From the NCBI GenBank assembly GCA_023014335.1, contig JAECYW010000025.1, positions 434,001 to 498,000 of the forward strand: DNA of 64,000 nucleotides, read 5' to 3'. Under the pieces are notes generated by a model, which made no database searches, was not told where the DNA came from, and saw nothing but the letters and a program-made list of their open reading frames with translations. The translations under genes were made by a program, and so were the position numbers. The stretch's first letter is position 1. Every line of letters begins with the position of its first letter. Positions 23,028-33,084 of this stretch are shown in pieces. The DNA comes from Galerina marginata. Taxonomy: Eukaryota > Basidiomycota > Agaricomycetes > Agaricales > Galerinaceae.

Positions 23028-24347
23028 ATGTCCGAACACTCACCTCACACCCTCATCGACGATGATATACCGATGTCGGCAAATGCAGAGGCTCAAGCTC
23101 CTCAAAACTTCTTCTACCAACTGATGGCCGAATCAAACTACAGACAAGAGCAGTCTGTGATGCGACAGGAGCTGTCTAGTCAGCGAATGGAGGAACTCCT
23201 CGTTGCGCTGACGCAAAACCGATACTCTGACCAGCCTCAGGGGCAAGGGAAAATCAAGGGCGCTAAGCCAAAGAAATACGATGGCAAACCCGACGAAGTT
23301 CGTAGCTTCTTGCTGAGTCTTCGAGTCTTCTTCCTTGCCGACCCCAAGACCTATGGAAACGATGACGACGCGAAGGTTAGGTTCGCAATAACCTATTTGG
23401 AAGGGAATGCACAGAAATGGCTCGATAATCTCATGGAAAAGCTGAGTGCGGATGAATTGCCGTGGAAGACGTGGGAAGGTTTTGAGAAAGATTTCAGAGG
23501 TCATTTCGAGACCTCGAACCGCCAGGACGATGCTCAAATCAAACTCGAGAAGGTCGTCCAAAATGACCGTGTCCCTATCGAGACGTTCTTCGAAGAAATT
23601 GAAGTCTATCGGCGCGATTCGGGGTACAACGATGCTGCGTTAATCCGCGTCTTGAAGAAAAGCCTTACCAATCGTCTCCTTCAAGATATGTACGCGGCCA
23701 TTGGAGCCTCAGAGCCTACAACGTATGATGAATGGAAGAAGCTTGCCATTGAAAAGGATCATCACCGTCGAAATCTAGAAGCCAATTTAGACAACCGTCG
23801 TCACATCCAGCAGTCCACAACAGCGACTAACCCCAACATAAACAGAGGAAGCAATGACGGTGGTAATCGTGGCGGAGCCCCAACCAGTCGAGGAGGATTT
23901 GGAGGATGGAATAATCGCGGAGGTTACAGTGGAGGTCGTGGAGGATACGGAGGAGGTTTTCGCGGAGGTTATGCCGGAGGTTATAGTGGAGGTTACGGGG
24001 GATATGGAGGACCGGTGAACACGGGTGGAAGTGGAGGAGGATCGACGACGAATATGCAGAGTCCAGGCGGGGGAGCGAGTCAACAAACGTCAGCCCAAAC
24101 ACCTGCTTCCGGTACATTTGGAGGTGCTGGTGTACCAATGGAAATCGATCGTACTCGTGGAGGGGCGAAAGGTGCCTTTCAATGCTACAATTGTGGCGGC
24201 GAAGGACATCTTGCACGTAATTGTCCAGAGCCGAAACGCCCCCGCCAACCTCAACGAATGTTCGTGCGCAGCATGTTCGATAACCTTTCCGACGACGATA
24301 AAAAGGGTTTACTCACCGAATTGGGTTTTCCTACCAACGAAGAGTGA
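23028..24347 (+). CDS. gag: Retrotransposon Gag with RGG-rich linker and CCHC knuckle
   Basis: A 439-residue structural protein of the chromovirus. The start ATG is at 23028 (MSEHSPHTLIDDDIPM). Residues about 60-250 form the retrotransposon Gag core (KPKKYDGKPDEVRSFLLSLRVFF, RFAITYLEGNAQKWLDNL, FRGHFETSNRQDDAQIKLEKV). Residues about 275-335 are an unusually long Gly/Arg/Tyr-rich RGG/GGY linker. One zinc knuckle CYNCGGEGHLARNC lies near residue 386 and binds RNA. A C-terminal FDNLSDDDKKGLLTELGFP motif follows. The stop TGA at 24345-24347 overlaps the first codon of the Pol frame. Gag assembles virus-like particles in the cytoplasm. Confidence 0.95.
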   Translation: MSEHSPHTLIDDDIPMSANAEAQAPQNFFYQLMAESNYRQEQSVMRQELSSQRMEELLVALTQNRYSDQPQGQGKIKGAKPKKYDGKPDEVRSFLLSLRVFFLADPKTYGNDDDAKVRFAITYLEGNAQKWLDNLMEKLSADELPWKTWEGFEKDFRGHFETSNRQDDAQIKLEKVVQNDRVPIETFFEEIEVYRRDSGYNDAALIRVLKKSLTNRLLQDMYAAIGASEPTTYDEWKKLAIEKDHHRRNLEANLDNRRHIQQSTTATNPNINRGSNDGGNRGGAPTSRGGFGGWNNRGGYSGGRGGYGGGFRGGYAGGYSGGYGGYGGPVNTGGSGGGSTTNMQSPGGGASQQTSAQTPASGTFGGAGVPMEIDRTRGGAKGAFQCYNCGGEGHLARNCPEPKRPRQPQRMFVRSMFDNLSDDDKKGLLTELGFPTNEE

Positions 24348-27300
24348 AGGATTGTGTGCCCTCTTCGTCTACACAATGTATTAGTACGAATACGTCAGCA
24401 ACGATACACGATTCTACGATTCCATCTAAAGCCACACATCCAGAGAAGAATAGGAGAAAAGCGGCCTCGGTTGAAGATGTGGAGGACGAGGACGAAAAGT
24501 TGATGAATGAAAAGGAGAAAGCCAGAGGATCAGGCACTCTCGAAGATAACGACGTGGATGATCGAGATGAAGCAGAAGAGAAGAAGTCAGAAGATGCGGA
24601 GAAGTCGAAACCAAAGGCAGAACAAAAGGAGAAGGACGAAAGCTTAGGTGATGAAAACAATACGAGTGCGGCAGCCAAACTTCTACGACAGCTGAAAGAA
24701 ATGAAGGACAAAGCAATCTATGCGTTGAGAAGGTGGACATCAAATCGGCGGCAAGACGAAGTCACCGTATCCCTTTTCCAAGCCTTGATAACCGCTCCAA
24801 TCGATGATGCTATTCGAACGCTTGAAGATCTTCGTCGCCCATTACGACATGTCCTACAAGGGATGAACAGCACTCAAGCCAATTCAACTATCATTCCGGC
24901 AATGCTTCAGACCGTCGATACCGCCATGAAATTCACGGTTGACTGCTTACTTGACTGTGGAGCAACAGGTTGCTATATCGATGAATCATTAGCAAGAGAA
25001 CTAGGGTTGAATCTCGAAAAACTTGCACATCCAATCCCGGTTTATAACGTTGACCGAACCCTGAACAAAGGAGGCTCTATCCGATACGTTGTGCCTCTAC
25101 GTGTCAAAATCGGAGATCACGTCGAGTCAATAACATTTGCCGTCACTAATACAGGTCCCAACAAAATCATTCTCGGTCACGCATGGCTTCGAAAGCACAA
25201 CCCTAGCATTGACTGGACTCGAGCGAAGGTTTTATTTGATCGTTGCCCACGAGAATGTGGTTTGCCCCAAGCGTGGAATGAGGATGAGAGTTTGATAGGA
25301 GCTATTGAGGAAGACAACGAGGAGACCGTCGAGGAAGAGGAAGAAACCTATGAGGATGAAGATATGGACACATTAGAAGAAGGAGAAAGACTGTTTGTCT
25401 TACCAGAAAGTGTCGAGTCCATTCGTGCGAGCTATACGATATCTCAACATCTCGCAGAGGAGAATGCACGTGTGAAGAAGTTGAAGGCAGACGCGACCGT
25501 TCCTGACAGATATGTCAAGGACTTCAGCCCCGTTTTCGAAAAGTCGACCTTTGATACATTGCCACCTCGACGGAAGTGGGACCATGCAATCGAACTCAAG
25601 GATGACAGTACACCGTTTACGAGCAAAATCTACCCGCTAGCTCGAGATGAACAACGACAATTAGATGAATTTATCGAAGAGCACTTACAGTCTGGTAGAA
25701 TCCGACTGTCGAAGAGCCCGATTGCATCTCCGTTTTTCTTCGTCAAGAAGAAAGATGGAAGTCTCCGCCCTGTACAAGATTATCGTCGGTTGAACGCAGG
25801 AACGATAAAGAATCGATATCCCTTACCGCTTGTCTCTGAGATCATTGACAAATTACGAGGCGCACAGTATTTCACGAAGTTTGACATTCGATGGGGCTAT
25901 AACAATATTAGACTTAAAGAAGGCGACGAGTGGAAGGCAGCATTCATCACGAACCGTGGACTCTTCGAACCGCTAGTCATGTTCTTCGGCTTGACCAACT
26001 CCCCCGCAACCTTTCAAACGATGATGAACGAATTATTCTCTGGCCTAATTACACGAGGTGTTGTGATCGTGTATATGGACGACATCTTAATCTTCACAAA
26101 AACTTTAGAAGAACACCGCGCAGTTACGAAAGAAGTCTTACGAATCCTTGCCGATAACAATCTATCACTGAAACCTGAGAAGTGCGAATGGGAGAAAACA
26201 AAGGTCGAATACCTTGGTATGGTGATCTCGGAGGATGGTGTGGAGATGGATACGGTGAAAGTAGAGGCGGTGCGTGATTGGCCAGAACCACAGAACAAGC
26301 GCGAACTTCAGCAGTTCCTTGGTTTTGCGAACTACTGTCGAAGATTCATTAGTCATTTCTCGACTATGAGTTGTCCCTTGCACCGACTTACCGGAAACCA
26401 ACCGTGGAAATGGGGAGGGGATGAGAGAAGAGCATTCAAAGAACTCAAAATGGCCGTTACGACAGCACCCGTGCTAGCATTTCCCACCGACAAAGATCCC
26501 TATCGAGTGGAGGCTGACAGCTCCGGGTACGCGACAGGCGCAACGTTACTACAACGCCAGAATAACATGTGGAGACCAATCGCGTTCTTGTCGAAATCCT
26601 TGAGCAATGTCGAAAGAAACTACGAAATTCACGATCGAGAAATGTTAGCCATCATGCGTGCGCTCGAAGAATGGCGGCATCACTTACAAGGAGCGGAGCA
26701 TACAGTCGAGATTCACACTGATCACAAAAATCTCCAGTACTTCACAACCGCCCAGAAATTAAACCGCCGGCAAGCTCGATGGTCGCTAGAGCTTGCAAAT
26801 TACGATTTTGTATTGGTACATCGGCCTGGCCACACTATGGGAAGAGCGGATGCACTATCTAGGAGACCGGATCATGAGAAAGGGGAGGACGATAACGACG
26901 GTGTGGTATTGATTCAACCTCACCATTTACGAAGAGTGGATGTAGAAATTGAGGATGAGGGGAAAGAGTTAGTCGAGAAGATCCGACGCCATAAAGAAGT
27001 AGAGCGGGCAGTGCAGCTGAAGTTGCAGATGAAAGAGAAAGGCTGGGAGGGGCATGAGGGATTGATTTTGTGGGAGAATCGTGTATACGTACCACCGAAC
27101 CGAACTCTTCGCGAAACGATCATCCGTTTACACCATGACGCCTATACCGCAGGTCATCCCGGGCGATACAAGACCGCTGAATTAATCCTACGGTCCTACT
27201 GGTGGCCACGCATTCACGTCGATGTTCGCCGATATGTTGAAAGCTGTGACCTCTGTCAACGAACGAAAGCTAAACGAAACAAACCACAAGGACTACTCTC

Positions 27301-28390
27301 ACCAAATCTTATTCCCAAGTATCCCTGGCAGCGGATTTCCGTCGACCTAATAACCGAACTCCCCATGAGTTTAGGTTACGATGCAATCATGGTGGTAGTT
27401 GACAGACTCACCAAAATGATCCGCATAATCCCTACCTACACCTCCCTAACGTCTGAAGGTGCTGCGCGACTCTACAGAGACTTCGTCTGGAAGGATTTTG
27501 GACTACCTGAATCAGTTATCAGCGACCGAGGAACCATATTCGTGTCCAAGTTCATGGATGCACTGAATCACTTACTCGGTATCCAAACCAATGTCTCTAC
27601 AGCCTATCATCCCCAAACCGATGGCCAAACCGAGCGCATTAACCAAGAGATCGAACAGTATTTGCGCATCTTCGTCAATTACCGACAAGACAATTGGGCC
27701 GAATGGCTATCTCTAGCAGAATTCAGCTACAACGACAAAGTCAACAAAAGTACTGGACATTCACCTTTTATGCTGAACTGGGGGAGAAATCCGCGAAAAG
27801 GAGTTGAAGCAAAGAGAGAATGTACGGTGGAAGCAGCGAGCGATTTCGTAAAGAGGATGGAAGAGCTGAGGAAGGAAGCAGAGGCGGCGTTAGAACGAGC
27901 AGCACGGGATATGAAAACACACTTCGACCGCAGTCATCAAGCGGCACCCGAATTCCACGAAGGCGATGAAGTTCTCCTCGAAGGCGAAAACCTAAAAACG
28001 AACCGCCCTACAAAAAAACTTGAACACCGACGTTTTGGACCATTCAAAGTAGAAAAGAAAATCGGACAGCGTGCTTACCGACTCAAACTGCCCTCGACAT
28101 GGAAAGTCCACCCAATCTTCCATGTATCCAAGCTTTTCCCATACTGCCGAGGAGATCGCCCACAAACAGAGCCGCCGCCGCCCGACCTTATAGATGGAGA
28201 GCCTGAACAAGAAGTGGAAGAGATTCTGAACGACCGGATCAGGAGGGGGAAGAAGCAATATCTGGTGAAGTGGAAGGGTTTTCCGATGGAAGAGAACGAG
28301 TGGCTGACAGAGGAAGATCTCACGCATGCCAAACGAGTTTTGAACGAGTACAAAACTCGTCCTAAAGGAGGGGGTAATGTCAGGAAATGA
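24344..28390 (+). CDS. pol: Retrotransposon Pol: PR-RT-RH-IN-chromodomain
   Basis: A frame of 1,348 codons, in the -1 frame relative to Gag and open from 24302. Domains: a charged linker (residues 30-110); aspartic protease near 204 (LLDCGATGCYID, so D-C-G replaces the usual D-S/T-G); reverse transcriptase about 420-600 with FFGLTNSPATFQ and YMDDILIF (Tyr at 577); RNase H (VEADSSGYATGA, TDHKNLQYF); integrase with an HHCC zinc finger (HHDAYTAGHPG...CDLCQRTK) and DDE core (SVDLITELP, SDRGTIF, TDGQTERINQEIE); and a C-terminal chromodomain about 1290-1340 (YLVKWKGFPMEENEWLTEEDL). Chromodomains steer integration toward particular histone marks. Expression must use frameshifting or restart, because Pol has no early ATG; the frame can open with GTG at 24344. 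The stop lies 13 nt inside the right LTR. Confidence 0.95.
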   Translation: MKDCVPSSSTQCISTNTSATIHDSTIPSKATHPEKNRRKAASVEDVEDEDEKLMNEKEKARGSGTLEDNDVDDRDEAEEKKSEDAEKSKPKAEQKEKDESLGDENNTSAAAKLLRQLKEMKDKAIYALRRWTSNRRQDEVTVSLFQALITAPIDDAIRTLEDLRRPLRHVLQGMNSTQANSTIIPAMLQTVDTAMKFTVDCLLDCGATGCYIDESLARELGLNLEKLAHPIPVYNVDRTLNKGGSIRYVVPLRVKIGDHVESITFAVTNTGPNKIILGHAWLRKHNPSIDWTRAKVLFDRCPRECGLPQAWNEDESLIGAIEEDNEETVEEEEETYEDEDMDTLEEGERLFVLPESVESIRASYTISQHLAEENARVKKLKADATVPDRYVKDFSPVFEKSTFDTLPPRRKWDHAIELKDDSTPFTSKIYPLARDEQRQLDEFIEEHLQSGRIRLSKSPIASPFFFVKKKDGSLRPVQDYRRLNAGTIKNRYPLPLVSEIIDKLRGAQYFTKFDIRWGYNNIRLKEGDEWKAAFITNRGLFEPLVMFFGLTNSPATFQTMMNELFSGLITRGVVIVYMDDILIFTKTLEEHRAVTKEVLRILADNNLSLKPEKCEWEKTKVEYLGMVISEDGVEMDTVKVEAVRDWPEPQNKRELQQFLGFANYCRRFISHFSTMSCPLHRLTGNQPWKWGGDERRAFKELKMAVTTAPVLAFPTDKDPYRVEADSSGYATGATLLQRQNNMWRPIAFLSKSLSNVERNYEIHDREMLAIMRALEEWRHHLQGAEHTVEIHTDHKNLQYFTTAQKLNRRQARWSLELANYDFVLVHRPGHTMGRADALSRRPDHEKGEDDNDGVVLIQPHHLRRVDVEIEDEGKELVEKIRRHKEVERAVQLKLQMKEKGWEGHEGLILWENRVYVPPNRTLRETIIRLHHDAYTAGHPGRYKTAELILRSYWWPRIHVDVRRYVESCDLCQRTKAKRNKPQGLLSPNLIPKYPWQRISVDLITELPMSLGYDAIMVVVDRLTKMIRIIPTYTSLTSEGAARLYRDFVWKDFGLPESVISDRGTIFVSKFMDALNHLLGIQTNVSTAYHPQTDGQTERINQEIEQYLRIFVNYRQDNWAEWLSLAEFSYNDKVNKSTGHSPFMLNWGRNPRKGVEAKRECTVEAASDFVKRMEELRKEAEAALERAARDMKTHFDRSHQAAPEFHEGDEVLLEGENLKTNRPTKKLEHRRFGPFKVEKKIGQRAYRLKLPSTWKVHPIFHVSKLFPYCRGDRPQTEPPPPDLIDGEPEQEVEEILNDRIRRGKKQYLVKWKGFPMEENEWLTEEDLTHAKRVLNEYKTRPKGGGNVRK
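28364..28373 (+). promoter_or_regulatory. Polypurine tract
   Basis: AAAGGAGGGG lies just before the right LTR, in the place of the RNase H-resistant primer for plus-strand DNA synthesis. It also encodes the last Pol residues. Confidence 0.75.
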
Positions 28391-28551
28391 TCGCCTTATC
28401 TTATCTTATCTCTTTTATTCCTCCTTTTAGAACTATGTCTTACTCTCGCAGTATATAGGCTTCCGTCTCTCGTAGATACGTTTCCAGTCTTGCGCTGGTC
28501 TATTCACCGCTATTCTATCCTTTCGGCCTTTTCCCTTGTGCGACGCTGACA
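28378..28551 (+). repeat. Right LTR, 174 bp
   Basis: Same sequence as the left LTR by eye. It ends GCTGACA at 28551, followed by the GATTT duplication at 28552-28556. Because it carries a TATA box and transcript start, it could drive the gene that begins at 28568. Confidence 0.93.
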
Positions 28552-28567
28552 GATTTCTCCTGGCTCC

Positions 28568-29650
28568 ATGGCTTCTTCTGAGGATCTCGAACTTGAACTT
28601 TCAGCAGCTATGTCCCACGCAACAAAAGATGATGGAGAATTGGAACATCCGTGGTACGGTATATGGGTGCTTGTCCTTCGCAGCTTGTGCCGCATTCAAA
28701 GAGGACAAGACGATGGCTGGTACATCGTCCCCGTGATCTACCCCCAGGATCCCGTGGTTCGAATTCACGTCGATCTTCGACGCCTAGCACTTCAACGACA
28801 AGCCGTTGCCCCATCTCCCCCTTCACCTAGTGAGCGTCGTAGATGGGCAAATATTCCGGGGCGTGTAATCAATCTCGGCCCATCAACTCCACCGTCGTCT
28901 AGCTACAGTCAGTCAGCTACAAACTTATTGGGACCCCCACTGGAACTGCCTGTCAAACTGTTTGTCAAGCCGAAAAAGCGCAAGCTAACAGAGGTCAATT
29001 CGGATTCCGAGGACGTGGAAGCAACCCCAACCTTTGAGCCTTCGGCGGTGGCCAATCGTGATCTCGATTCAAGACGCTACCCCGACTTTTCAAGGATCAT
29101 ATCGTTTTATGCGCCTCATTTATTGTCTCCAATTGAGATTCGCGATCTCATTGTCGAGAATAAATTAAGAATTCTGGTTGGCCACCGTAGCAAGGTGTAT
29201 CGTTGGATGCATAATGCCACCATCCGGCAGACGGTGAGCCAGGCGTGGCATGCATTTCAATCCGACATAAACTTGAAGACTATCGGTTGCATTATGGCGT
29301 ATGGCGAGTTTTGGACTTATGAAGAATACCGACGTGAGAACGTCTCGGATCCTACTATCGCAGTCCCCGGCGATGAAGACGAATATGTTCCTTCTGATGA
29401 GGAATTTGTTCCCTCAGACGAGGACGATGCCTCCGAGTCCGACGTTGAACTTGAGAATACACGGGCACCACCATCCGCACTAAGCAAAGAAATAAACGGG
29501 CTTTTCAACAAACAAATGTGGCTTAAACTTTGCACTCCAGAGTCCGACTACATGCTCGTCCTCATCGAAAAACGGCTTCGCGAGATTAACTGGGATTTCT
29601 GGAGCCAAGTTACGCCACCCGAGTCTCAAGACTCGGAGGAGGAGGAATGA
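28568..29650 (+). CDS. Orphan acidic protein, intronless, downstream of the LTR
   Basis: An uninterrupted 360-codon frame from the ATG at 28568 (MASSEDLELELSAAM). It has a Ser/Pro-rich basic stretch with a nuclear-localisation-like KKRK (about residue 138), a helical middle (YPDFSRIISFYAPHLLSPIEIRDLI; YRWMHNATIRQTVSQAWHAF), an acidic repeat (EYVPSDEEFVPSDEDD) and a C-terminus ending SEEEE-like. No known domain was recognised. The ATG lies only 16 bp after the right LTR of the chromovirus, which separated it from its TATA box at 22666. The frame itself is intact, so any effect is on expression. Confidence 0.65.
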   Translation: MASSEDLELELSAAMSHATKDDGELEHPWYGIWVLVLRSLCRIQRGQDDGWYIVPVIYPQDPVVRIHVDLRRLALQRQAVAPSPPSPSERRRWANIPGRVINLGPSTPPSSSYSQSATNLLGPPLELPVKLFVKPKKRKLTEVNSDSEDVEATPTFEPSAVANRDLDSRRYPDFSRIISFYAPHLLSPIEIRDLIVENKLRILVGHRSKVYRWMHNATIRQTVSQAWHAFQSDINLKTIGCIMAYGEFWTYEEYRRENVSDPTIAVPGDEDEYVPSDEEFVPSDEDDASESDVELENTRAPPSALSKEINGLFNKQMWLKLCTPESDYMLVLIEKRLREINWDFWSQVTPPESQDSEEEE

Positions 29651-29904
29651 TTTCTCCTTGACTAATTAATAACAGCCTTACCCTCCTCTGGATAACTTGG
29701 ACCTTATTGTCTCCCCTTTCGTATATGTAAAGTATCTAACCGAATCCACTGAAAATGGTGATCGACTTGCGAAGCATGCCAAATCTCGTCCACCAACAAC
29801 TACAATCTCGGAAAAGACTGCTCATGAGCGTGCGACGGCTCATTGACTTGTTTTCTGAGTCGCTGAAATTGTTCCACACTACTACTACTATTCGAGCTTC
29901 ATGG
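29651..29904. other. 3' flank before the TIR element
   Basis: A short AT-rich 3' flank of the upstream gene. No feature was seen apart from the target duplication that follows at 29905-29910. Confidence 0.4.
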
Positions 29905-29910
29905 AAAGGT
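29905..29910. repeat. Target site duplication AAAGGT, left copy
   Basis: AAAGGT abuts the left inverted repeat and recurs at 38500-38505 abutting the right one. This 6-bp direct repeat fixes the ends of the element. Confidence 0.88.
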
Positions 29911-30231
29911 TATGGAAACCGAGAGCATCACGCTCTCCAAGGCGTTGGTAAACAAGCCTGGCATGGGATGCCGGTTGATGGAGATCATGAATGACCCGGA
30001 ACACCCTACCGCGCGTTGTCCTTCGATATAAACAGTAATAAATACCCTTAAAATCAAAGATATATTTGCCAGACCACCAGTTTTTCGAATTTGAGAAAAA
30101 GATTTTTTCGGGGTACTAAGGACATATATTATAGTCTTCCTATGCTGTTTATAAAACCCCACCTGTAGCCGAGCAGTTTGTGCATCGTTGGACATCCTGG
30201 AGTACGGTGTGAATGCGGTCACATGTCCCGG
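29911..30231 (+). repeat. Left terminal inverted repeat, 321 bp
   Basis: It begins TATGGAAACCGAGAGCATCA. By eye it matches the reverse complement of 38179-38499 base for base, then diverges inward after CATGTCCCGG. Confidence 0.93.
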
Positions 30232-30348
30232 CCCGTGAACTTGAACCACGAAATGACCAACGACGCGTCGTCGCGTTGTCATCGCGTATTGCACCTCACA
30301 GCAAATTTACATCACCCCCTCGTTCTTTACTCAGATCCCTAGCCTGCT

Positions 30349-32962
30349 ATGCCTGAAAGCTTTGTGGTGGACGTATTCCGTCGTGAAATCGGCCTCTATT
30401 CGTCAAGTGTAGGAAAGACATCACACTTACCATCTAGCCATCCTTTGGAGCATGGTATGACATTGTTTGCATGGTTTTTCTTATTTTTGTAATGACAATA
30501 CACTCAAACACCAGGTTCATTTTGTTTTCACCCTGTCTGCTGCGCTCAGGTCAATGGAAACCGCCAGACTGTAACCTTGCATAGGTGCAAGCCCGATGAC
30601 GCACTATTTCATACCTTTCCTGAGGCCAGGAAACGAGCACCAAATAACATCAAGAAGACCAGTAAGGCACTCCAGGAAGAGGAGAAGTATCGGTTCACCT
30701 GCAGGGCTTGTATTCAAATGGATAGCGAGGATGTTGAGGACTCAGAGGATAATGAATCTCTTGAGGTAAGTCACATCTTGATGTACCCTTGTGCAATTTA
30801 AATGGTTTCCCGGCGATTACTCGTTACCTCCTTTACCCTCGCGGGTTTTCCGGTCGAAACAAGCACAAGAACGTTTGAAACGGGCAAGAAACGAGTGAGA
30901 TACAGCTGATATCGATGAATTTCACGAAATCAGTTGTATCTCAGTCATTTCTTGGCCAAAAAAAGCGTTCTTGGGGTCGTTTTGAAGTTCATGGTTATGT
31001 TAATCCTTACACATAGCCTTAGGTACCCCTACCTGTGAACTGTACGGGTTGATGAGCCCTTTCATTTCTCTATCAGTCTCTCCAAGTCCTTTTTCGAATT
31101 TTGATTGAGCTAATGACACCCAACAGCTCTCAAACTCTTCCTCTTCAGATGGTCTAGAAATACCCACAGCTCACATAGATCTGGATAACACTGTCAACAA
31201 CTCACCTCAAGTGGTCTTTGGTGGTGAACTTGTCTGCCTAGTAAGCCCATTACTATGTCAGCTTTCTAGCTAGTCTTGAAATCTGACTTGCTCTTATGCT
31301 TGTTAGCCACTAGTTAGTGACATGGATAGAAAGCCAGCTGCTGAAATTGCTAACAGCCTTGGGATATGTGGAGAGCTATTCTGTGCAACACGCGGCAAAG
31401 AGATGGTCCTCGCCATTAAAAATGTGAGTAACAGCCTCATTCTCTGTATCGTCGAGAAATAACTATTAAACTTCTTTAAACTAGTATGTCATTCGCGTTT
31501 GTTTTGCTCAAGAGGGTCACTGCTTTTGGCTTCCTACTTCTCTCTACAAGGAAATTGTCGGAAGTGAACCTCTCAAAAGAGGAGCCAAAAGTCTAGCTTT
31601 TGCAATTCCCAAAAATTGCCAAGATGGGCCAAAAGCAAAGACTCGCCTGATCTCTATACAGGCAGCTTTTGTGCGGCCAGATAAAACATTGGTATTTGCA
31701 GATCACAATGTGATGATCACTTTCCACATCATGGCTTTTCGAAAGGTTATCTTACCCTCAGATCTCACAGCAGAGTCTCAGGTACAGTCCACGCATTATC
31801 ATTCTGATCATTATATCTAATGTTCATTTTTCTGTCAAGCTCTGGCCATTTCTTTGGAGTGCCTCACATGGTCCTGTCTATTCCCTTGAGCCCGAAGGAG
31901 CTTATAAGGCACTTTGCTCTTGGCGGAATCACTCTCTCTATGCTGCCGATGATACAGCAATTTTCTTTGCTATCAAAGGAAACCAACGAGTGTTCAATGG
32001 GTATGGTGCACAGGAGACCTGCGACATGCTTTGTCGTGCTTTGATTCATCCTTGTATGCCTGTGTACCAAGTCTGTGCTGACAGTGTCCTTTGGGATCGC
32101 TTCCACAAAGTGGTTGTTGAATACCAGTGCGACAGGTACAATCTTCTAAAAAATGGGCAATTTCCTTATGTTTCATCAGACCGGCCTTTTGTTATGAAGG
32201 CTGATGGTCATCGCCGTTTTTTGGCACATGTACTTTGTTATCGGCGCAAGCATGTTTGTGCTGATCAGGATACCATTGATAAACTTCATCAACTCAACCT
32301 TCTAGATCCTTCTGCTATAATTCAGCCAACAGGAGCAGCTACAGGTACTTTTGCTCCTTATGTTACTTTTGAGAACATGCTAATGAGCTATTAGTCCCAG
32401 CAGGTCCTGTTGGACCGTTTTACTCCACAGATAAACTTCCTGAACAACCTCCTCTAGTGGTTAGAGCTGGTTGTGAGCGAATAAAGTTACCAAATTATGT
32501 GCTAGAAATTCCTAATGGCAAGACCGCAACAAAAACTTCTAAAGTCTACACACCCATACTTGCCCAGCCAGGCCAAGGCTGGTGGCCGATAAAAGTATGT
32601 ATTAACTGCATGGAATTTTACTTCTGCTAATAACTGCTAAGTCCTTTACCCGTATGGACCATGACGTCAAGGATATTGTAAACAAAACAACACTTGGTCC
32701 CTACAGTTTTGAGGTTTTTGTTCAAGGAGCATGGACACTGAAAAAACTCGACAAGGTCCCTAGGGGGAAAAGGCCACTTGAACCTTCATCTGGAACCGGT
32801 GGAACTCGTCGTAAGCGCCCACTTGCTGCAGATATCGAGAAAACAGCTCCACAACCACCATCAAAGAAGTCAAGGAACCTTCTTGCCAACAACAATGAAA
32901 ATATTCCATCAGTTGAACTCAATACCAGAGTTACCCGAAGCGGTCGACGACTTCCTAAATAG
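30349..32962 (+). CDS. Unknown element-borne protein (gene A)
   Basis: A multi-exon gene in the TIR element. The ATG at 30349 begins MPESFVVDVFRREIG; the stop is TAG at 32960-32962 after TRSGRRLPK. Introns can be seen near 30454-30515, 30765-31126, 31240-31307, 31423-31484, 31782-31838, 32345-32400 and 32595-32645. The N-terminus has several Cys/His (FCFHPVCC; TLHRC; FTCRACIQ) that may bind zinc. The middle is a folded domain of unknown type (VIRVCFAQEGHCFWLP; GYGAQETCDMLCRALIHPCMP; ADGHRRFLAHVLCYRRKHVC). The tail is basic and nuclear-looking (KRPLE, RRKRPL, KKSR). I recognise no family. Co-residence with an integrase suggests an accessory transposition or DNA-binding role, which is inference. 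Confidence 0.6.
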
Positions 32963-33084
32963 TTTTTTTACAAACAGCTCATAGATGTTACAATCATGTC
33001 TGACCAATTTAAACTTCAAATTTTATCTTAGTACTTTATGAGATAGAGTGGGGGCTTGTTTGAGTAATTAAGAAGTTAGAACTA

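Larger units (their letters stand above)
22756..28551 (+). mobile_element. Intact Ty3/gypsy chromovirus, Tf1/sushi-like
   Basis: A complete 5,796-bp LTR retrotransposon: left LTR 22756-22929, self-primer binding site 22932-22943, Gag 23028-24347, Pol 24344-28390, polypurine tract about 28364-28373 and right LTR 28378-28551, with a GATTT duplication at 22751-22755 and 28552-28556. Pol order is protease, reverse transcriptase, RNase H, integrase, chromodomain. Both LTRs read identically over 174 bp and the frames are open, so the insertion looks very recent and the copy may be competent. It lies in the same orientation as the host gene it splits from its promoter. Confidence 0.95.

Noticed and set aside
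30165..30300. Protein-coding gene inside the TIR (long frames at 29899-30294 and 38188-38586)
   Set aside because: The frames lie almost wholly within the inverted repeats, have no domain character and are explained by the repeat copy.
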